The notes under the pieces: generated by a model
The model's database searches: none
Seen by the model: only the letters and a program-made list of their open reading frames with translations
Told to the model about the DNA's origin: nothing
In this document: positions 26,032 to 37,391 of the stretch, piece by piece
Layout of the letters: each line of letters opens with the position of its first letter
Numbering within the stretch: position 1 is the stretch's first letter
Program-made: the position numbers and the translations under genes
Assembly (NCBI RefSeq): GCF_002091475.1
Contig: NZ_BCTR01000054.1
Location: 1 to 52,091 of the forward strand
Source: Sphingomonas azotifigens NBRC 15497
GTDB taxonomy: Bacteria; Pseudomonadota; Alphaproteobacteria; Sphingomonadales; Sphingomonadaceae
DNA length: 52,091 bases
Direction: 5' to 3'

Positions 26032-28350
26032 TCAGCGGGCCGACATCGAGTACGGCCGCGCCGCCACCGGCACCACTGCCCGGTTGGGCGACGCCTGCAT
26101 CGCAAAGCGCAGCTCGCCGCCGCGCATCACTTCGTCATGGGTGATGTACGCGCGGTCCAGCTTGCGCCCGTTCAGCGTCACGCTGCCGACATAGCGGTTC
26201 GCCTCCGACAGCCCCGGCGCGTTGACCGTGAAGCGCTTGCCATTGGGCAGCGCCAGTGTCGCCCGCTCCAGGAATGGCCGGCCGAGCACATATTGGTTCG
26301 AGCCCGGCGCGACGGGGTAGAAGCCCAGCATCGTGAACACCAGCCACGCCGACATCTGGCCGAGATCGTCATTGCCCGCGAGACCGTCCGGCGTCGGCTT
26401 GTACTGGCTGTCGACGATCTGCTTGAGCCGTTCCTGCGTCCGCCAGGGCTGGCCAGCGTAGCTATAGAGATAGGCGACATGGTGGCTCGGCTCGTTGCCA
26501 TGGATATACTGGCCGATCAGCCCGGCAATGTCCTCGGCATGGCTGTAGTCGATCTTCGAATTGTCGAAATCGAACATTGCGTCGAGCTTGCGCACCACCG
26601 CGGCGTCGCCGCCCATCCGGCGGAACAGTCCGGCCTGGTCCTGGGGAACGAACCACGAATATTGCCAGGCATTGCCCTCGGTATAGTCCGAGCCATAGTT
26701 GATCGCGGTGGGGTCGAAGGGCGTGCGGTACGCGCCGTCGCTTTTGCGGGCGCGCAGGAAGCCGGTCTTTTCATCGAAACTGTTGCGCCAGTTGCCCGCC
26801 CGCTTCTCGAACGTTGCCGCGAGATCGTCGCGGCCGAGCGCGCGCGCCATGCGGGCAATGGTCCAGTCGTCATAGGCATATTCGACGGTCTTGGAGGCGG
26901 CTTCGGGCTCCTTGTCGATCGGCACGTAGCCAAGCTTCTGGTACCAGTCGAGCCCGCCATAGGGACCGTAGGTGGCGCTGGCGACCATCGCGTCGAGCGC
27001 CGCCTTGCCGTCGAAGCCGCGCAGGCCCTTGAGGTACGCGTCGGCGATCACCGGCACCGCGTGATAGCCGATCATCGTCCAGGTCTCGCGGCCCTGGAAC
27101 TGCCAGACCGGCAGGATGCCGAAGGGGCTCGCCTGCTGGCTGGCGATCAGCGAGCGGATGATGTCGCGATTGCGCGCCTCGGGCTGGACGAGCAGCAGCA
27201 GCGGATGCTCGGCGCGGAAGGTATCCCAGAGCGAGAAGGTCGAGTGGAAGGTGAAGCCGTCGGCCTGATGCACCTGGTCGTCGGGCCCGCGATAGCGGCC
27301 ATCGGCGTCGGAGAAGACACTGGGCGCCATCAGCGTGTGGTACAAGGCCGAGTAGAAGTTGCGCAGCGCCGTGACGCTGCCCTGCGCCTCGATCGCGCCG
27401 AGCGCCTGCTTCCAGGCGGCGGTGGTGCGCGCATGGACCGCGTCGAAGTCGCCGGCCTCGGTGGCGAGATTGGCGAGCGCGGCATCCTCGTCGACGCTCG
27501 ACAGCGCCACCCGCAGCTCCAGCGGCCGATCGAGGACTCCGAAGTCGAGCCGGGCGACGATCGCGCGGCCTTGCAGCTGCGCAACACCCGGATCGCCACG
27601 GCCGGGGCCCTGAAAGCCGCGATACGGCACCTTGCCCTCGGTATCGACGAAGGCGTGCGCCTTGAGTGGCGCTGAGGGGCGGATGGCGAAGAACAGCTTG
27701 CGTGCCGGCGCCCAGCCGCGCGTCTCGCGCGCGCCGGTGATCGTGCCGTCGGGCCGTACCCGGACCGAGGACCAGAGGATTTTGCCGGGATAGTTGTACA
27801 GCGAACTGCGCAGGTCGAGCACGAGGTGTGCCGCCTTGCCGGTGGGGAAGGTATAGCGCTCGACCGCGACGCGCGTGCCGGCGGTCATCTCGGCGCGGAC
27901 GCCCTGGTCCCGCAGGGTGACCGCATAATAGCCTGGCCGGGCGACTTCGTCGGCATGGGCGAAGCGCGAGCGATAGCCTGAGCCCGGCGTCTTCGGATCG
28001 CCGGGGTCCAGCGGCACCGCATCGCCTGCGACCGGAGCGATCAGGAAGTCGCCCAGATCGGAATGGCCGGCACCCGAGAAGTGCGTCAGCGAGAAGCCCT
28101 GGATGGTCGGGTCGTCATAGCGATAGCCGGCGGCATGGCCGTAGCATTGGCGGATCTCGCAGCCGGTATCGGTATCGGGGCTGAGCTGCACCATGCCGAA
28201 GGGCGCGACCGCGCCCGGGAAGGTATGGCCCTCGCCGCCGGTGCCGACCAGCGGATCCGCGTGGTCATAGCCGGTCTGGGCAGCCAGCGGCGCCGAAAGC
28301 GTCGCGGTGGCGGCGAGTGCGAGCGCGGCGCGCTGGAAGATCCCCTGCAT
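26032..28350 (-). CDS. Secreted GH92 family alpha-mannosidase
   Basis: A 772-residue glycosidase with signal peptide (MQGIFQRAALALAATATLSA then PLAAQ). GH92 landmarks run the length: DHADPLVGTGGEGHTFPGAVAPFGMVQLSPDT at the start, GFSLTHFSGAGHSDLGDF, STFSLWDTFRAEHPLLLLVQ, the (alpha/alpha)6 core with GGLDWYQKLGYVP and HGNEPSHHVAYLY, the catalytic-base region GLAGNDDLGQMSAW, and the C-terminal THDEVMRGGELRF. Family members are calcium-dependent exo-mannosidases (alpha-1,2/1,3/1,4) acting on mannans or N-glycans. It stands alone: no TonB receptor or other glycosidase is next to it. It probably acts in the periplasm or outside the cell. Confidence 0.92.
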   Translation of the reverse strand: MQGIFQRAALALAATATLSAPLAAQTGYDHADPLVGTGGEGHTFPGAVAPFGMVQLSPDTDTGCEIRQCYGHAAGYRYDDPTIQGFSLTHFSGAGHSDLGDFLIAPVAGDAVPLDPGDPKTPGSGYRSRFAHADEVARPGYYAVTLRDQGVRAEMTAGTRVAVERYTFPTGKAAHLVLDLRSSLYNYPGKILWSSVRVRPDGTITGARETRGWAPARKLFFAIRPSAPLKAHAFVDTEGKVPYRGFQGPGRGDPGVAQLQGRAIVARLDFGVLDRPLELRVALSSVDEDAALANLATEAGDFDAVHARTTAAWKQALGAIEAQGSVTALRNFYSALYHTLMAPSVFSDADGRYRGPDDQVHQADGFTFHSTFSLWDTFRAEHPLLLLVQPEARNRDIIRSLIASQQASPFGILPVWQFQGRETWTMIGYHAVPVIADAYLKGLRGFDGKAALDAMVASATYGPYGGLDWYQKLGYVPIDKEPEAASKTVEYAYDDWTIARMARALGRDDLAATFEKRAGNWRNSFDEKTGFLRARKSDGAYRTPFDPTAINYGSDYTEGNAWQYSWFVPQDQAGLFRRMGGDAAVVRKLDAMFDFDNSKIDYSHAEDIAGLIGQYIHGNEPSHHVAYLYSYAGQPWRTQERLKQIVDSQYKPTPDGLAGNDDLGQMSAWLVFTMLGFYPVAPGSNQYVLGRPFLERATLALPNGKRFTVNAPGLSEANRYVGSVTLNGRKLDRAYITHDEVMRGGELRFAMQASPNRAVVPVAARPYSMSAR

Positions 28351-28397
28351 TCCCGCAGTTTACGTGCGGCCGTCGCGAAGCGGAAGGGGCGCTTTCG

Positions 28398-29669
28398 CTA
28401 CTCCGCCGCCAGCGGCAGCATCGGCGCTTCGCGGCCGGGGGCGGCAACCACGCGATTGCGGCCGGCCTGCTTCGCCTGGTAGAGCGCCGCATCCGCGACG
28501 CCGAGCAGATCGGCGACCGATCGCGTGCTTTCCGGAATCGCCGCCACGCCGAACGACGCCGATATCTTGGCGTCGTGCGTGGCCGACAGCGCCTCGATCC
28601 GCTCGCGGAGCACCTCGGCCTTGGCGCTCGCTTCGGTGATCCCGCATTCCGGCAGGATCACCAGCAGCTCCTCGCCGCCATAGCGACAGGCGACGTCCGA
28701 GGTGCGCAGCGCGCTCATGATGGCGGCGGCGGCTTCGCGCAGCACTGAATCGCCGACCGCATGGCCGAACTCGTCGTTGAGCTTCTTGAAGTGATCGAGG
28801 TCGATCATGATCACCGAGAGGTGCGTGCCGGTGCGTTCGGTAAGGCTGGCATAGCGGCTCAGCGCGTCTTCCATGTAGCGGCGGTTGTAGAGGCCGGTCA
28901 GCGGATCGCGCAGCGCCTGGGTGCGCAGCTTCTCGCGCAGCGCGATGTTGGATACCGCCAGGGACATGGCGTCGGCGATCACCGCCGCCAGCGGCTGGAT
29001 TCGCTTGAGCTCGGCCACCGCCTCCGGACGGTCGGTAGCGATCTTCAACAGGCCCTGGATCTCGCCATGGGCGGTCATCGGCAGTTCGAGCACCGAGATG
29101 CCGGAAAGATGGTGTTCGCAGCGCAGCGCGCCGCGCGTATCGGTGTTCAGGTGCCATTTCCCGCGTTTCAGCGCCCAGCATTGCGCCGGCGTCAGCATCG
29201 GGCGCAGGGCGTCGTCCGCCGGCCACTGCCACGCGCCCGAAAGCTCGAGCCGGTCGCGCGAATTGTTGAAGACGTACAGCGCCGCGCCGAAGCCGTCGAG
29301 CAGCGAGGCGATCGTCGCTTCCAGGACGGCGTTGGCGTCGGGATAGCCGCTGGCGCTCTGCAGCATCTCGGTCATGCGGAACAGATGGTTGATCTGCTTG
29401 CGCTCGGCATGGGCGCGATCCGCCTCCTCGCGTCGTAACCGCAGCGCTGCCTGGACGCGCGGCGCACCGGTGCTCAAAATCACCAGCGCCAGGATACAGC
29501 CGCCGATCCCGACGACGCGCAGGACCAATCGGACATCCCCTGCGGGCAGCAAGGCATGCAGCAGATTCGCGAGCAGGATGGGGAGTAGCGCGGCGATGAC
29601 CAGCCGCGAACGCCGCAGCATCTGCTGTTCCAAAAGGTCAGGGGTCCCGGAAGGGAGGAAAATCTTCAC
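28398..29669 (-). CDS. Membrane-bound GAF-GGDEF diguanylate cyclase
   Basis: A 423-residue protein. Two membrane helices lie at about residues 22-42 and 50-67, a GAF-like domain at about 95-240, and a GGDEF domain at about 253-410. The active site is RYGGEELLVILPEC (GGEEL, residues 331-335), compatible with activity. The product-inhibition I-site RxxD (RTSD, 322-325) lies five residues upstream, as required, so feedback by c-di-GMP is likely. The start codon is GTG at 29669. It makes c-di-GMP, probably in response to a signal sensed by the GAF domain. It lies 47 bases upstream of the GH92 gene. Confidence 0.9.
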   Translation of the reverse strand: MKIFLPSGTPDLLEQQMLRRSRLVIAALLPILLANLLHALLPAGDVRLVLRVVGIGGCILALVILSTGAPRVQAALRLRREEADRAHAERKQINHLFRMTEMLQSASGYPDANAVLEATIASLLDGFGAALYVFNNSRDRLELSGAWQWPADDALRPMLTPAQCWALKRGKWHLNTDTRGALRCEHHLSGISVLELPMTAHGEIQGLLKIATDRPEAVAELKRIQPLAAVIADAMSLAVSNIALREKLRTQALRDPLTGLYNRRYMEDALSRYASLTERTGTHLSVIMIDLDHFKKLNDEFGHAVGDSVLREAAAAIMSALRTSDVACRYGGEELLVILPECGITEASAKAEVLRERIEALSATHDAKISASFGVAAIPESTRSVADLLGVADAALYQAKQAGRNRVVAAPGREAPMLPLAAE

Positions 29670-29762
29670 GCGTTATCATCCGAATGCAACCGCCCCGCCG
29701 GGCGGTCCTGCCTCATTATAGATGCGTAACGGTGAAGGCGGCCTTCCGCCCGGGCCGCGGGC

Positions 29763-31271
29763 CTAGCTGTGCATCGACCCCATATCGATGAAGCGCTGGT
29801 GCCAGGCGAACGCTTCGCCCGGCAGCATCGGCGTCTGCTTGCCGTAGCTGCCGGCGAGCGCGCGCTCGTAATAGTCGCGCAGCATCGGCTTGTAGCTGGG
29901 ATGGGCGCAGCGCTCGATCACCTGCTCCGCGCGTTTGCGGGGCGCGAGCCCGCGCAGATCGGCTAGCCCCTGCTCGGTCACCACGATCTGCACGTCTTGG
30001 GCGATGTGATCGACATGGGAGACGTGCGGCACGATCGACGAGATCGCCCCGCCCTTGGCGGTCGAAGGCGACATGAAGATCGAGATATAGGCGTTGCGCG
30101 CGAAATCGCCCGACCCGCCGATGCCGTTCTGGATGCGCGAACCCATGATGTGGGTGGAATTGACGTTGCCGTACAGATCGGCCTCGATCATCCCGTTCAT
30201 CGCCAGGCAGCCGAGGCGGCGGACAACTTCGGGGTGGTTGCTGATCTCCTGCGAGCGCAGCAGGATGCGGTCGCGGAACTGGTCGAGATCGTTGTTGAGC
30301 CGCTCGGCGGCGCCGGGGCTCAGCGAGAAGGCGGTGCAGCTCGCCATGCGCAGCTTGCCCGCCGCCAGCAGGTCGAGCATCCCGTCCTGCAGCACCTCGG
30401 TATAGGCGGTGAGGTTCTCGAATGGCGCGGTCAGCAGCCCGGCGAGCACCGCATTGGCGATGTTGCCCACGCCCGATTGCAGCGGCAGCAGCGACGGGGG
30501 CAGCCGGCCCTTGCCGACTTCGTGGCGGAAGAACTCGATCAGGTGCTGCGCGATCGCGAGCGCGCTGGCATCGGGCGCGGCGAAGGGCAGGTTGCGATCG
30601 GGCGCGTTGGTCTCGACCACCGCGATCACCTTGTGCGGATCGCAGCGCAGGGTCGGCTGGCCGATGCGCTGGTCGGGCGCGGTGAGCGGAATGGGCACGC
30701 GGTTTGGCGGCAGCGCGGTGCCGTAATAGATGTCGTGCATCCCCTCCAGCGCCGGGTTCTGCCAGCTGTTGACCTCGAGGATCACGCGCTTGGCGACGTC
30801 GAGCCAGGTCTTGTTGTTGCCGACCGAGGAGGAAGGGATCAGCGATCCGTCCTCGCGGATGCCGGCAACCTCGATCACCGCGACGTCGAGCTGCCCGAGA
30901 AACCCCTCCCAGGCGAGCGGCGCGACCTGGCTGAGATGGAGGTCGACATAGTCCATCTCGCCGGCGTTGATCTTCTCGCGGGCGATCGGGTCCGAATTAT
31001 AGGGCAGCCGGGCGGAAATGCCGTCGACACGGGCGAGTGCGCCGTCGAGCTCGGGCCCGGTAGAGGCCCCCGTCCAGACCTTGAGCCGCATCGGCTTGCC
31101 GGCGGCGTGCTCTGCCTCGATCTGCGCGGCGAGCGCGGTCGGCACCGCCTTGGGATAGCCGGAGCCGGTGAAGCCGCTCATCCCCACCGTCATGCCATCG
31201 GCGATGAACGAGGCGGCGTGTTCGGCGGTAGTGATCTTGGCGGCTAGTCCCGGGTGGGCGATTCGGCTCAT
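29763..31271 (-). CDS. Acetyl-CoA hydrolase / succinyl-CoA:acetate CoA-transferase family
   Basis: A 502-residue class I CoA-transferase of the Ach1/ScpC type. Features are GMTVGMSGFTGSGYPKAVPTAL, IPSSSVGNNKTWLDVA, PLQSGVGNIANAVLAGL, the catalytic Glu in TEVLQDGMLDLL, and GIGGSGDFARNAYISIFMSP. These enzymes exchange CoA between acetate and succinyl-CoA or propionyl-CoA, helping acetate assimilation or CoA recycling. The ATG at 31271 follows GAGAGG at a five-base spacing; the upstream extension has no family similarity. It is divergent from the diiron-enzyme gene. The precise acyl donor cannot be told from sequence. Confidence 0.9.
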   Translation of the reverse strand: MSRIAHPGLAAKITTAEHAASFIADGMTVGMSGFTGSGYPKAVPTALAAQIEAEHAAGKPMRLKVWTGASTGPELDGALARVDGISARLPYNSDPIAREKINAGEMDYVDLHLSQVAPLAWEGFLGQLDVAVIEVAGIREDGSLIPSSSVGNNKTWLDVAKRVILEVNSWQNPALEGMHDIYYGTALPPNRVPIPLTAPDQRIGQPTLRCDPHKVIAVVETNAPDRNLPFAAPDASALAIAQHLIEFFRHEVGKGRLPPSLLPLQSGVGNIANAVLAGLLTAPFENLTAYTEVLQDGMLDLLAAGKLRMASCTAFSLSPGAAERLNNDLDQFRDRILLRSQEISNHPEVVRRLGCLAMNGMIEADLYGNVNSTHIMGSRIQNGIGGSGDFARNAYISIFMSPSTAKGGAISSIVPHVSHVDHIAQDVQIVVTEQGLADLRGLAPRKRAEQVIERCAHPSYKPMLRDYYERALAGSYGKQTPMLPGEAFAWHQRFIDMGSMHS

Positions 31272-31519
31272 GAATCCTCTCGTGGCTGCATCGTTGGCGG
31301 CGATGCAGCCGTAACGAGTGGGATGCAATTGTTGCAATTACCTACTTGGGCTGGGCAGTTGCACCCGGCGCACGCGGGGCGGCGGGGGCAGGTCCGTCGC
31401 TCGCCCTGCTGGCCGAACATGACCAATCGAAGACTGCCAAGTGGTTGATCTGGTTGAATCGATCGGAACTCCCCCCTTTTGCCGGGGGTTTAGGCGGCCA
31501 AGCAGGAGAGACTTTTCCC

Positions 31520-32416
31520 ATGGCTACCCTCGCGCGCGATTTCGCGCCACGCATGCGCTCGCAGTTTCTGACCGACAGCTTCCAACGCGGCCTCGCCCAT
31601 TGGAACCGGGAGCGGCTCGAGCCCGGCTTCCCGTCCGACGACTGGCAGCGGCGCTTCGAGCGCGACGTCCGCATGGAACGGCTCCAGGGCGCGTTCCTCG
31701 AGGAACTGCGCGCCGAAGTGGTCGACGAGGCGGCCGCGGCGCCGACCGATGTCGAGGGCTTCATCGCCTGGTTCGAAGGGCTGAAGGCCAGCGGCCCGGG
31801 ACAGGGCGATCCGCTGTTCCCCTGGCTCGCTGAGCAGGCCGACCGCGACCAGCTCCGATGGTTCTTCGAGCAGGAAGCCGCCGGCGAGGCGGGGTTCGAC
31901 GACCTCGTCGCGATGACGCAGGTCAAGCTGCCGACACGGCCCAAGCTCGAGCTTGCCCGCAATTACTGGGACGAGATGGGGCATGGCACCGAAAAGGGCA
32001 TGCACGGCCCGATGCTCGACGCGCTGGTCGAGACGCTGGCGGTGACCCCGGTGATCGAGAACACCGTGTGGGAAAGCCTGTGCCTTGCCAATGCGATGAC
32101 CGCGATGGCGAGCAGCCGCCGCTATGCCTGGCATTCGGTGGGCGCGCTGGGCGTGATCGAGCTGACTGCACCGGGCCGCTCGGCGATGACGGCCGAGGGA
32201 CTGAAGCGGGTCGGGCTCAGTCCCAAGGAAGCGCGCTATTTCACGCTGCACGCGGTGCTCGACATCAAGCACAGCGAGGACTGGAACCGCGAGGCGATTC
32301 GTCCGGCGGTGGAGGAAGACCCGCGCCGCGCGACCGCAATGGCCGAAGGCGCGCTGATCCGGCTGCGCTGCGGCGCGCGCTGCTTCGAGGCCTATCGCGA
32401 GCGGCTCTGGGGCTGA
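31520..32416 (+). CDS. Haem-oxygenase-like iron-containing redox enzyme (HDO family)
   Basis: A 298-residue all-helical protein of the iron-containing redox enzyme / Haem_oxygenas_2 group. Possible diiron ligands are Glu in WFFEQEAAGEAGFDD, the Glu/His of YWDEMGHGTE, and the His-Asp-His of HAVLDIKHSEDWN. Known relatives (HDOs) include N-oxygenases and enzymes that cleave C-C or fatty-acid chains in natural-product and metabolite pathways. An AGGAGAG precedes the ATG. The esterase gene follows after 31 bases, so they are probably co-transcribed. The substrate is unknown; the ligand assignment is by pattern only. Confidence 0.75.
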   Translation: MATLARDFAPRMRSQFLTDSFQRGLAHWNRERLEPGFPSDDWQRRFERDVRMERLQGAFLEELRAEVVDEAAAAPTDVEGFIAWFEGLKASGPGQGDPLFPWLAEQADRDQLRWFFEQEAAGEAGFDDLVAMTQVKLPTRPKLELARNYWDEMGHGTEKGMHGPMLDALVETLAVTPVIENTVWESLCLANAMTAMASSRRYAWHSVGALGVIELTAPGRSAMTAEGLKRVGLSPKEARYFTLHAVLDIKHSEDWNREAIRPAVEEDPRRATAMAEGALIRLRCGARCFEAYRERLWG

Positions 32417-32447
32417 CGCGCGTCTGGCGGGTTGCTAGGCAGGCACC

Positions 32448-33434
32448 ATGCTTCGCCTAGCCCTTGTCGCCGCGCTGATGCTCGCGCCCTCCGAAACCCC
32501 CGTCCCGCTGCATGCCGGCGGGCGTGTCACCGCCGATGGCCGCTTCGGCTGGCCGGGCGTCTATTTCGAGGGGCGGTTCGAGGGCACTGAGGTCACGGTC
32601 TCGGTCGAGGCCGAGACTGATCACCTCGCCATCCTGATCGACGGCGTGGAGCGCGCGGTGCTCAAGAAGCCGGGCCGCGTCGAGCGCCACTTCGCTGGCC
32701 TGGCGAAGGGCGCGCATGTCCTCCGCGTCGAGAAGCTGACCGAGACGCAGACCGGCTACAGCCGCATGATCGGCATCACGACGAACGGCACGCCGCTCGA
32801 ACCGCGTCCGCGCCCGCGCGCGGTGGAGTTCATCGGCGATTCGCACAGCGTCGGCTATGGCGACACCGCGGCGGTGCGCACCTGCACGCCCGAGGCGGTG
32901 CACGACACGACCAACACCCAGCTCGCCTTCGGCCCGCTGCTCGCGAAGAAATGGGATGCCGAGTACCGCGTGATCGCCTTTTCGGGGCGCGGCGTGGTGC
33001 GCAACTATGCCGGCGGCAATCCCGGCGAGACGCTGCCGGTGCTCTACCCGCGCGCGATCCCCGGCGAGGCGGCACCCGCCGCCGCGGATGGCTGGAAGCC
33101 CCAGCTGATCGTCATCAATCTCGGCACCAACGACTTCTCGACTCCTGTCCATGCCGGCGAGGCATGGAAGGACGCGGCGGCGCTGCAGGCAGACTATCGC
33201 GCGACCTATATCGCCTTCGTGCGCAAGCTGCAGGCGGCGAACCCCGGTGCGCGCTTCCTGCTGATGGGCGCAGCCAATTTCATCGCCGATGTGCGCGCGG
33301 TGGCCGAAGCGACCCACGTCCAGGCGGTGGAAGTGCCGACGCTGGAACTGACCGCGTGCAATTTCCACCCGTCGCTGAAGGACCAACGGCGGATGGCGGA
33401 GGTGGTCGAAGGCGCGGTGGGTACGCTGAAGTAG
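32448..33434 (+). CDS. SGNH/GDSL esterase, carbohydrate esterase family 2-like
   Basis: A 328-residue protein with a short hydrophobic N-terminus (MLRLALVAALMLAPSE, probable signal peptide). An N-terminal jelly-roll domain follows to about residue 120 (GWPGVYFEGRFEGTEVTVSV), then a C-terminal SGNH domain with nucleophile Ser132 in FIGDSHSVGYGD, LIVINLGTNDFSTP, and the catalytic His in CNFHPS. This two-domain layout matches CE2 acetyl-xylan/glucomannan esterases. The classical Asp of the triad before His is not obvious (TACNFH), as in CE2 enzymes with a Ser-His dyad. It is co-directional with the HDO gene, 31 bases downstream of it. Confidence 0.85.
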   Translation: MLRLALVAALMLAPSETPVPLHAGGRVTADGRFGWPGVYFEGRFEGTEVTVSVEAETDHLAILIDGVERAVLKKPGRVERHFAGLAKGAHVLRVEKLTETQTGYSRMIGITTNGTPLEPRPRPRAVEFIGDSHSVGYGDTAAVRTCTPEAVHDTTNTQLAFGPLLAKKWDAEYRVIAFSGRGVVRNYAGGNPGETLPVLYPRAIPGEAAPAAADGWKPQLIVINLGTNDFSTPVHAGEAWKDAAALQADYRATYIAFVRKLQAANPGARFLLMGAANFIADVRAVAEATHVQAVEVPTLELTACNFHPSLKDQRRMAEVVEGAVGTLK

Positions 33435-33442
33435 GAAGCGTT

Positions 33443-33541
33443 CCCCTCCCGCTTGCGGGAGGGGTTAGGGGAGGGGCTGGAACCTGACCGCGCTTCTTCC
33501 ACGTCAGTCCCTCCCCCGACCCCTCCCGCAAGCGGGAGGGG
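33443..33541. repeat. Composite inverted repeat, type B, copy 2
   Basis: The left arm CCCCTCCCGCTTGCGGGAGG then GGTTAGGGGAGGG, and the right arm CCCTCCCCCGACCCCTCCCG then CAAGCGGGAGGGG, surround about 30 bases. The inner GGAACCTGACCGCGCTTCTT matches, in reverse orientation, part of copy 1. It lies between the convergent esterase and PLP-enzyme genes and could terminate both. Confidence 0.72.
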
Positions 33542-33550
33542 AGCGAGAAG

Positions 33551-34867
33551 TCACACCGCCTTCAGCGCGTTCTCGAAGTCGGCGATCAGATCGTCCGCAT
33601 CCTCGACGCCGATCGAGATCCGCACCAGATTGTCGGTAATCGCCAGTGCCTGCTTGCGGGCTTCGGGCACCGACAGGTGCGTCATCCCGGCAGGATGCGA
33701 GGCGAGCGTCTCGGTGCCGCCCAGGCTCACCGCCAGCTTGGCGATCTTGAGCGCGTCGAGAAAGGCGAACGCCTCCTTCTCGCCGCCCTTCAGGTAGAGC
33801 GAGAAGGTCGAACCCGCGCCGGTGCAGTGGCGGCGATAGATATCGGCCTGGCGTTTGTCCTCGCCGCGTTCGAGAAAGCCGAGATAGCCGACCTTCTCCA
33901 CCTTGGGGTGGCTCGCCAGGAATTCGCACACCTTGGCGGCATTCTCGCCCGCGCGGCTCATCCGCAACTCGAGCGTTTCCAGCGAGCGGAGCAGCATCCA
34001 GGCGGTGTTCGGATCGCAGATCGTGCCGATCGTGTTGCGCATCAGCCGGATGGTGTTGATGTGCGCCTTGGATCCCAGCACGCCGCCCGCGACCAGATCC
34101 GAATGGCCGCCGGCATATTTGGTCAGCGAGTAGACGACGATGTCCGCCCCCTGCTTCAGCGGCTGCGCCCAGAGCGGGCCGAGGAAGGTGTTGTCGATCG
34201 CGATCGGCGGCTTGGTGTCCCCCTTGAAGATCGCGTCGCGGCTGGCGGCGACGGCTTCCACATCGACCAGCGCGTTGGTCGGGTTGGCCGGGCTTTCCAG
34301 ATAGATCAGCGCGACATTGCCGGTCGCCGCCTTGCTCAGCACCGCGTCGATTTCCTCACGCGTCGCGCCCGCCGGGAAGTCGAGCCAATGGATGCCGAAG
34401 CGGCCGAGGATGCGCGCGATCAGCGTTTCGGTCGCCGCATAGAGCGGGCCCGAATGGACGATCGTGTCCCCGGGCTTGACCATCGACAGGAACAAGGTGG
34501 CGATCGCCGACATGCCCGAGGAGAAGGCGAGCGCGTCCTCGGCCTCTTCCCAGATCGCCAGCCGGTCTTCGAGGATTTCCTGGTTGGGCCCGTTGAAGCG
34601 CGAATAGACCAGGCCCTCGGCCCCGCCCGGGCGCTTGCCGGTCACGCCCTCGAAATGGCGCTTGCCCGCCGCGGCATTGGGGAAGACGAAGGTGGAGGTG
34701 AGGAAGATCGGCGGCTTGAGCGAGCCTTCGGAGAGCATCGGATCATAGCCGTGCCCCATCATCATCGTCGCCGGCTTCAGCTTGCGGCCGCCGATCGTCT
34801 CGACATCGCCCTCCGCGCGGGGACGGGGCGTGCCGCCGGTCAGGTCGGCTTCGGTGGCGTCGGTCAT
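33551..34867 (-). CDS. Cys/Met metabolism PLP enzyme (cystathionine gamma-synthase/lyase-like)
   Basis: A 438-residue fold-type I enzyme of the cystathionine gamma-synthase family. Present are YSRFNGPNQEILEDRLA (Tyr88-Arg90 phosphate contacts), FSSGMSAIATLFLSMVKPGD, ESPANPTNALVD, and the PLP lysine Lys250 in VYSLTKYAGGHSDLVAGG, with LGGTETLASHPAGMTH near the end. The N-terminus is about 35 residues longer than in MetB. The FNGPN motif and this extension fit a subgroup annotated only as 'cystathionine gamma-synthase family', so it may be a sulfhydrylase, synthase or methionine gamma-lyase. A palindrome lies 25 bases before the start. Confidence 0.85.
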   Translation of the reverse strand: MTDATEADLTGGTPRPRAEGDVETIGGRKLKPATMMMGHGYDPMLSEGSLKPPIFLTSTFVFPNAAAGKRHFEGVTGKRPGGAEGLVYSRFNGPNQEILEDRLAIWEEAEDALAFSSGMSAIATLFLSMVKPGDTIVHSGPLYAATETLIARILGRFGIHWLDFPAGATREEIDAVLSKAATGNVALIYLESPANPTNALVDVEAVAASRDAIFKGDTKPPIAIDNTFLGPLWAQPLKQGADIVVYSLTKYAGGHSDLVAGGVLGSKAHINTIRLMRNTIGTICDPNTAWMLLRSLETLELRMSRAGENAAKVCEFLASHPKVEKVGYLGFLERGEDKRQADIYRRHCTGAGSTFSLYLKGGEKEAFAFLDALKIAKLAVSLGGTETLASHPAGMTHLSVPEARKQALAITDNLVRISIGVEDADDLIADFENALKAV

Positions 34868-34891
34868 ACAGGCTCTCCGGTATCTATTCTG

Positions 34892-34911
34892 ATGGTTGCA
34901 CTTGTAACCAT
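34892..34911. promoter_or_regulatory. Operator-like palindrome upstream of the PLP enzyme gene
   Basis: ATGGTT-N8-AACCAT is a perfect inverted repeat with inner GTTGCA/TGTAAC symmetry and near-matching outer CTGAT/ATCAG. It lies 25 bases upstream of the start on the minus strand, a usual place for a repressor site or leader element. No SAM-II riboswitch core was recognised in this leader. Confidence 0.45.
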
Positions 34912-35118
34912 ATCAGGCGGGCAATCTACCCGCTGGTGTAATCATCCTGTGCGACATCCGTTTCGTCGGCGTGACTGCGGGGGGTGCCCTATCCATTCGC
35001 ATAAGCTGACACGAGCGGAAAGATCGATCAGTGTTGGCGGACTAATCCATTTCATCGATCGGTCTGGCCGTGCGAGGCTTTGCGCAGACCACAGCCCGAA
35101 CCCGAAGGAGATGCCCGA

Positions 35119-37326
<2,208 letters not shown>

Positions 37327-37391
37327 TCGGATGAAGGGCGAACTGGCGCAGCTCCACCGCTTCCTCCTCCTGGCGGGCAGGGTGCGCTGAA

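Noticed and set aside
25984..27675. A 563-codon plus-strand frame opposite the GH92 gene
   Set aside because: Antisense shadow; begins inside the type A repeat and has no domain.
35022..35060. Two ATCGAT-containing blocks before katG as an OxyR site
   Set aside because: They do not fit the OxyR ATAG-N7-CTAT spacing pattern; kept only as a note in the katG entry.
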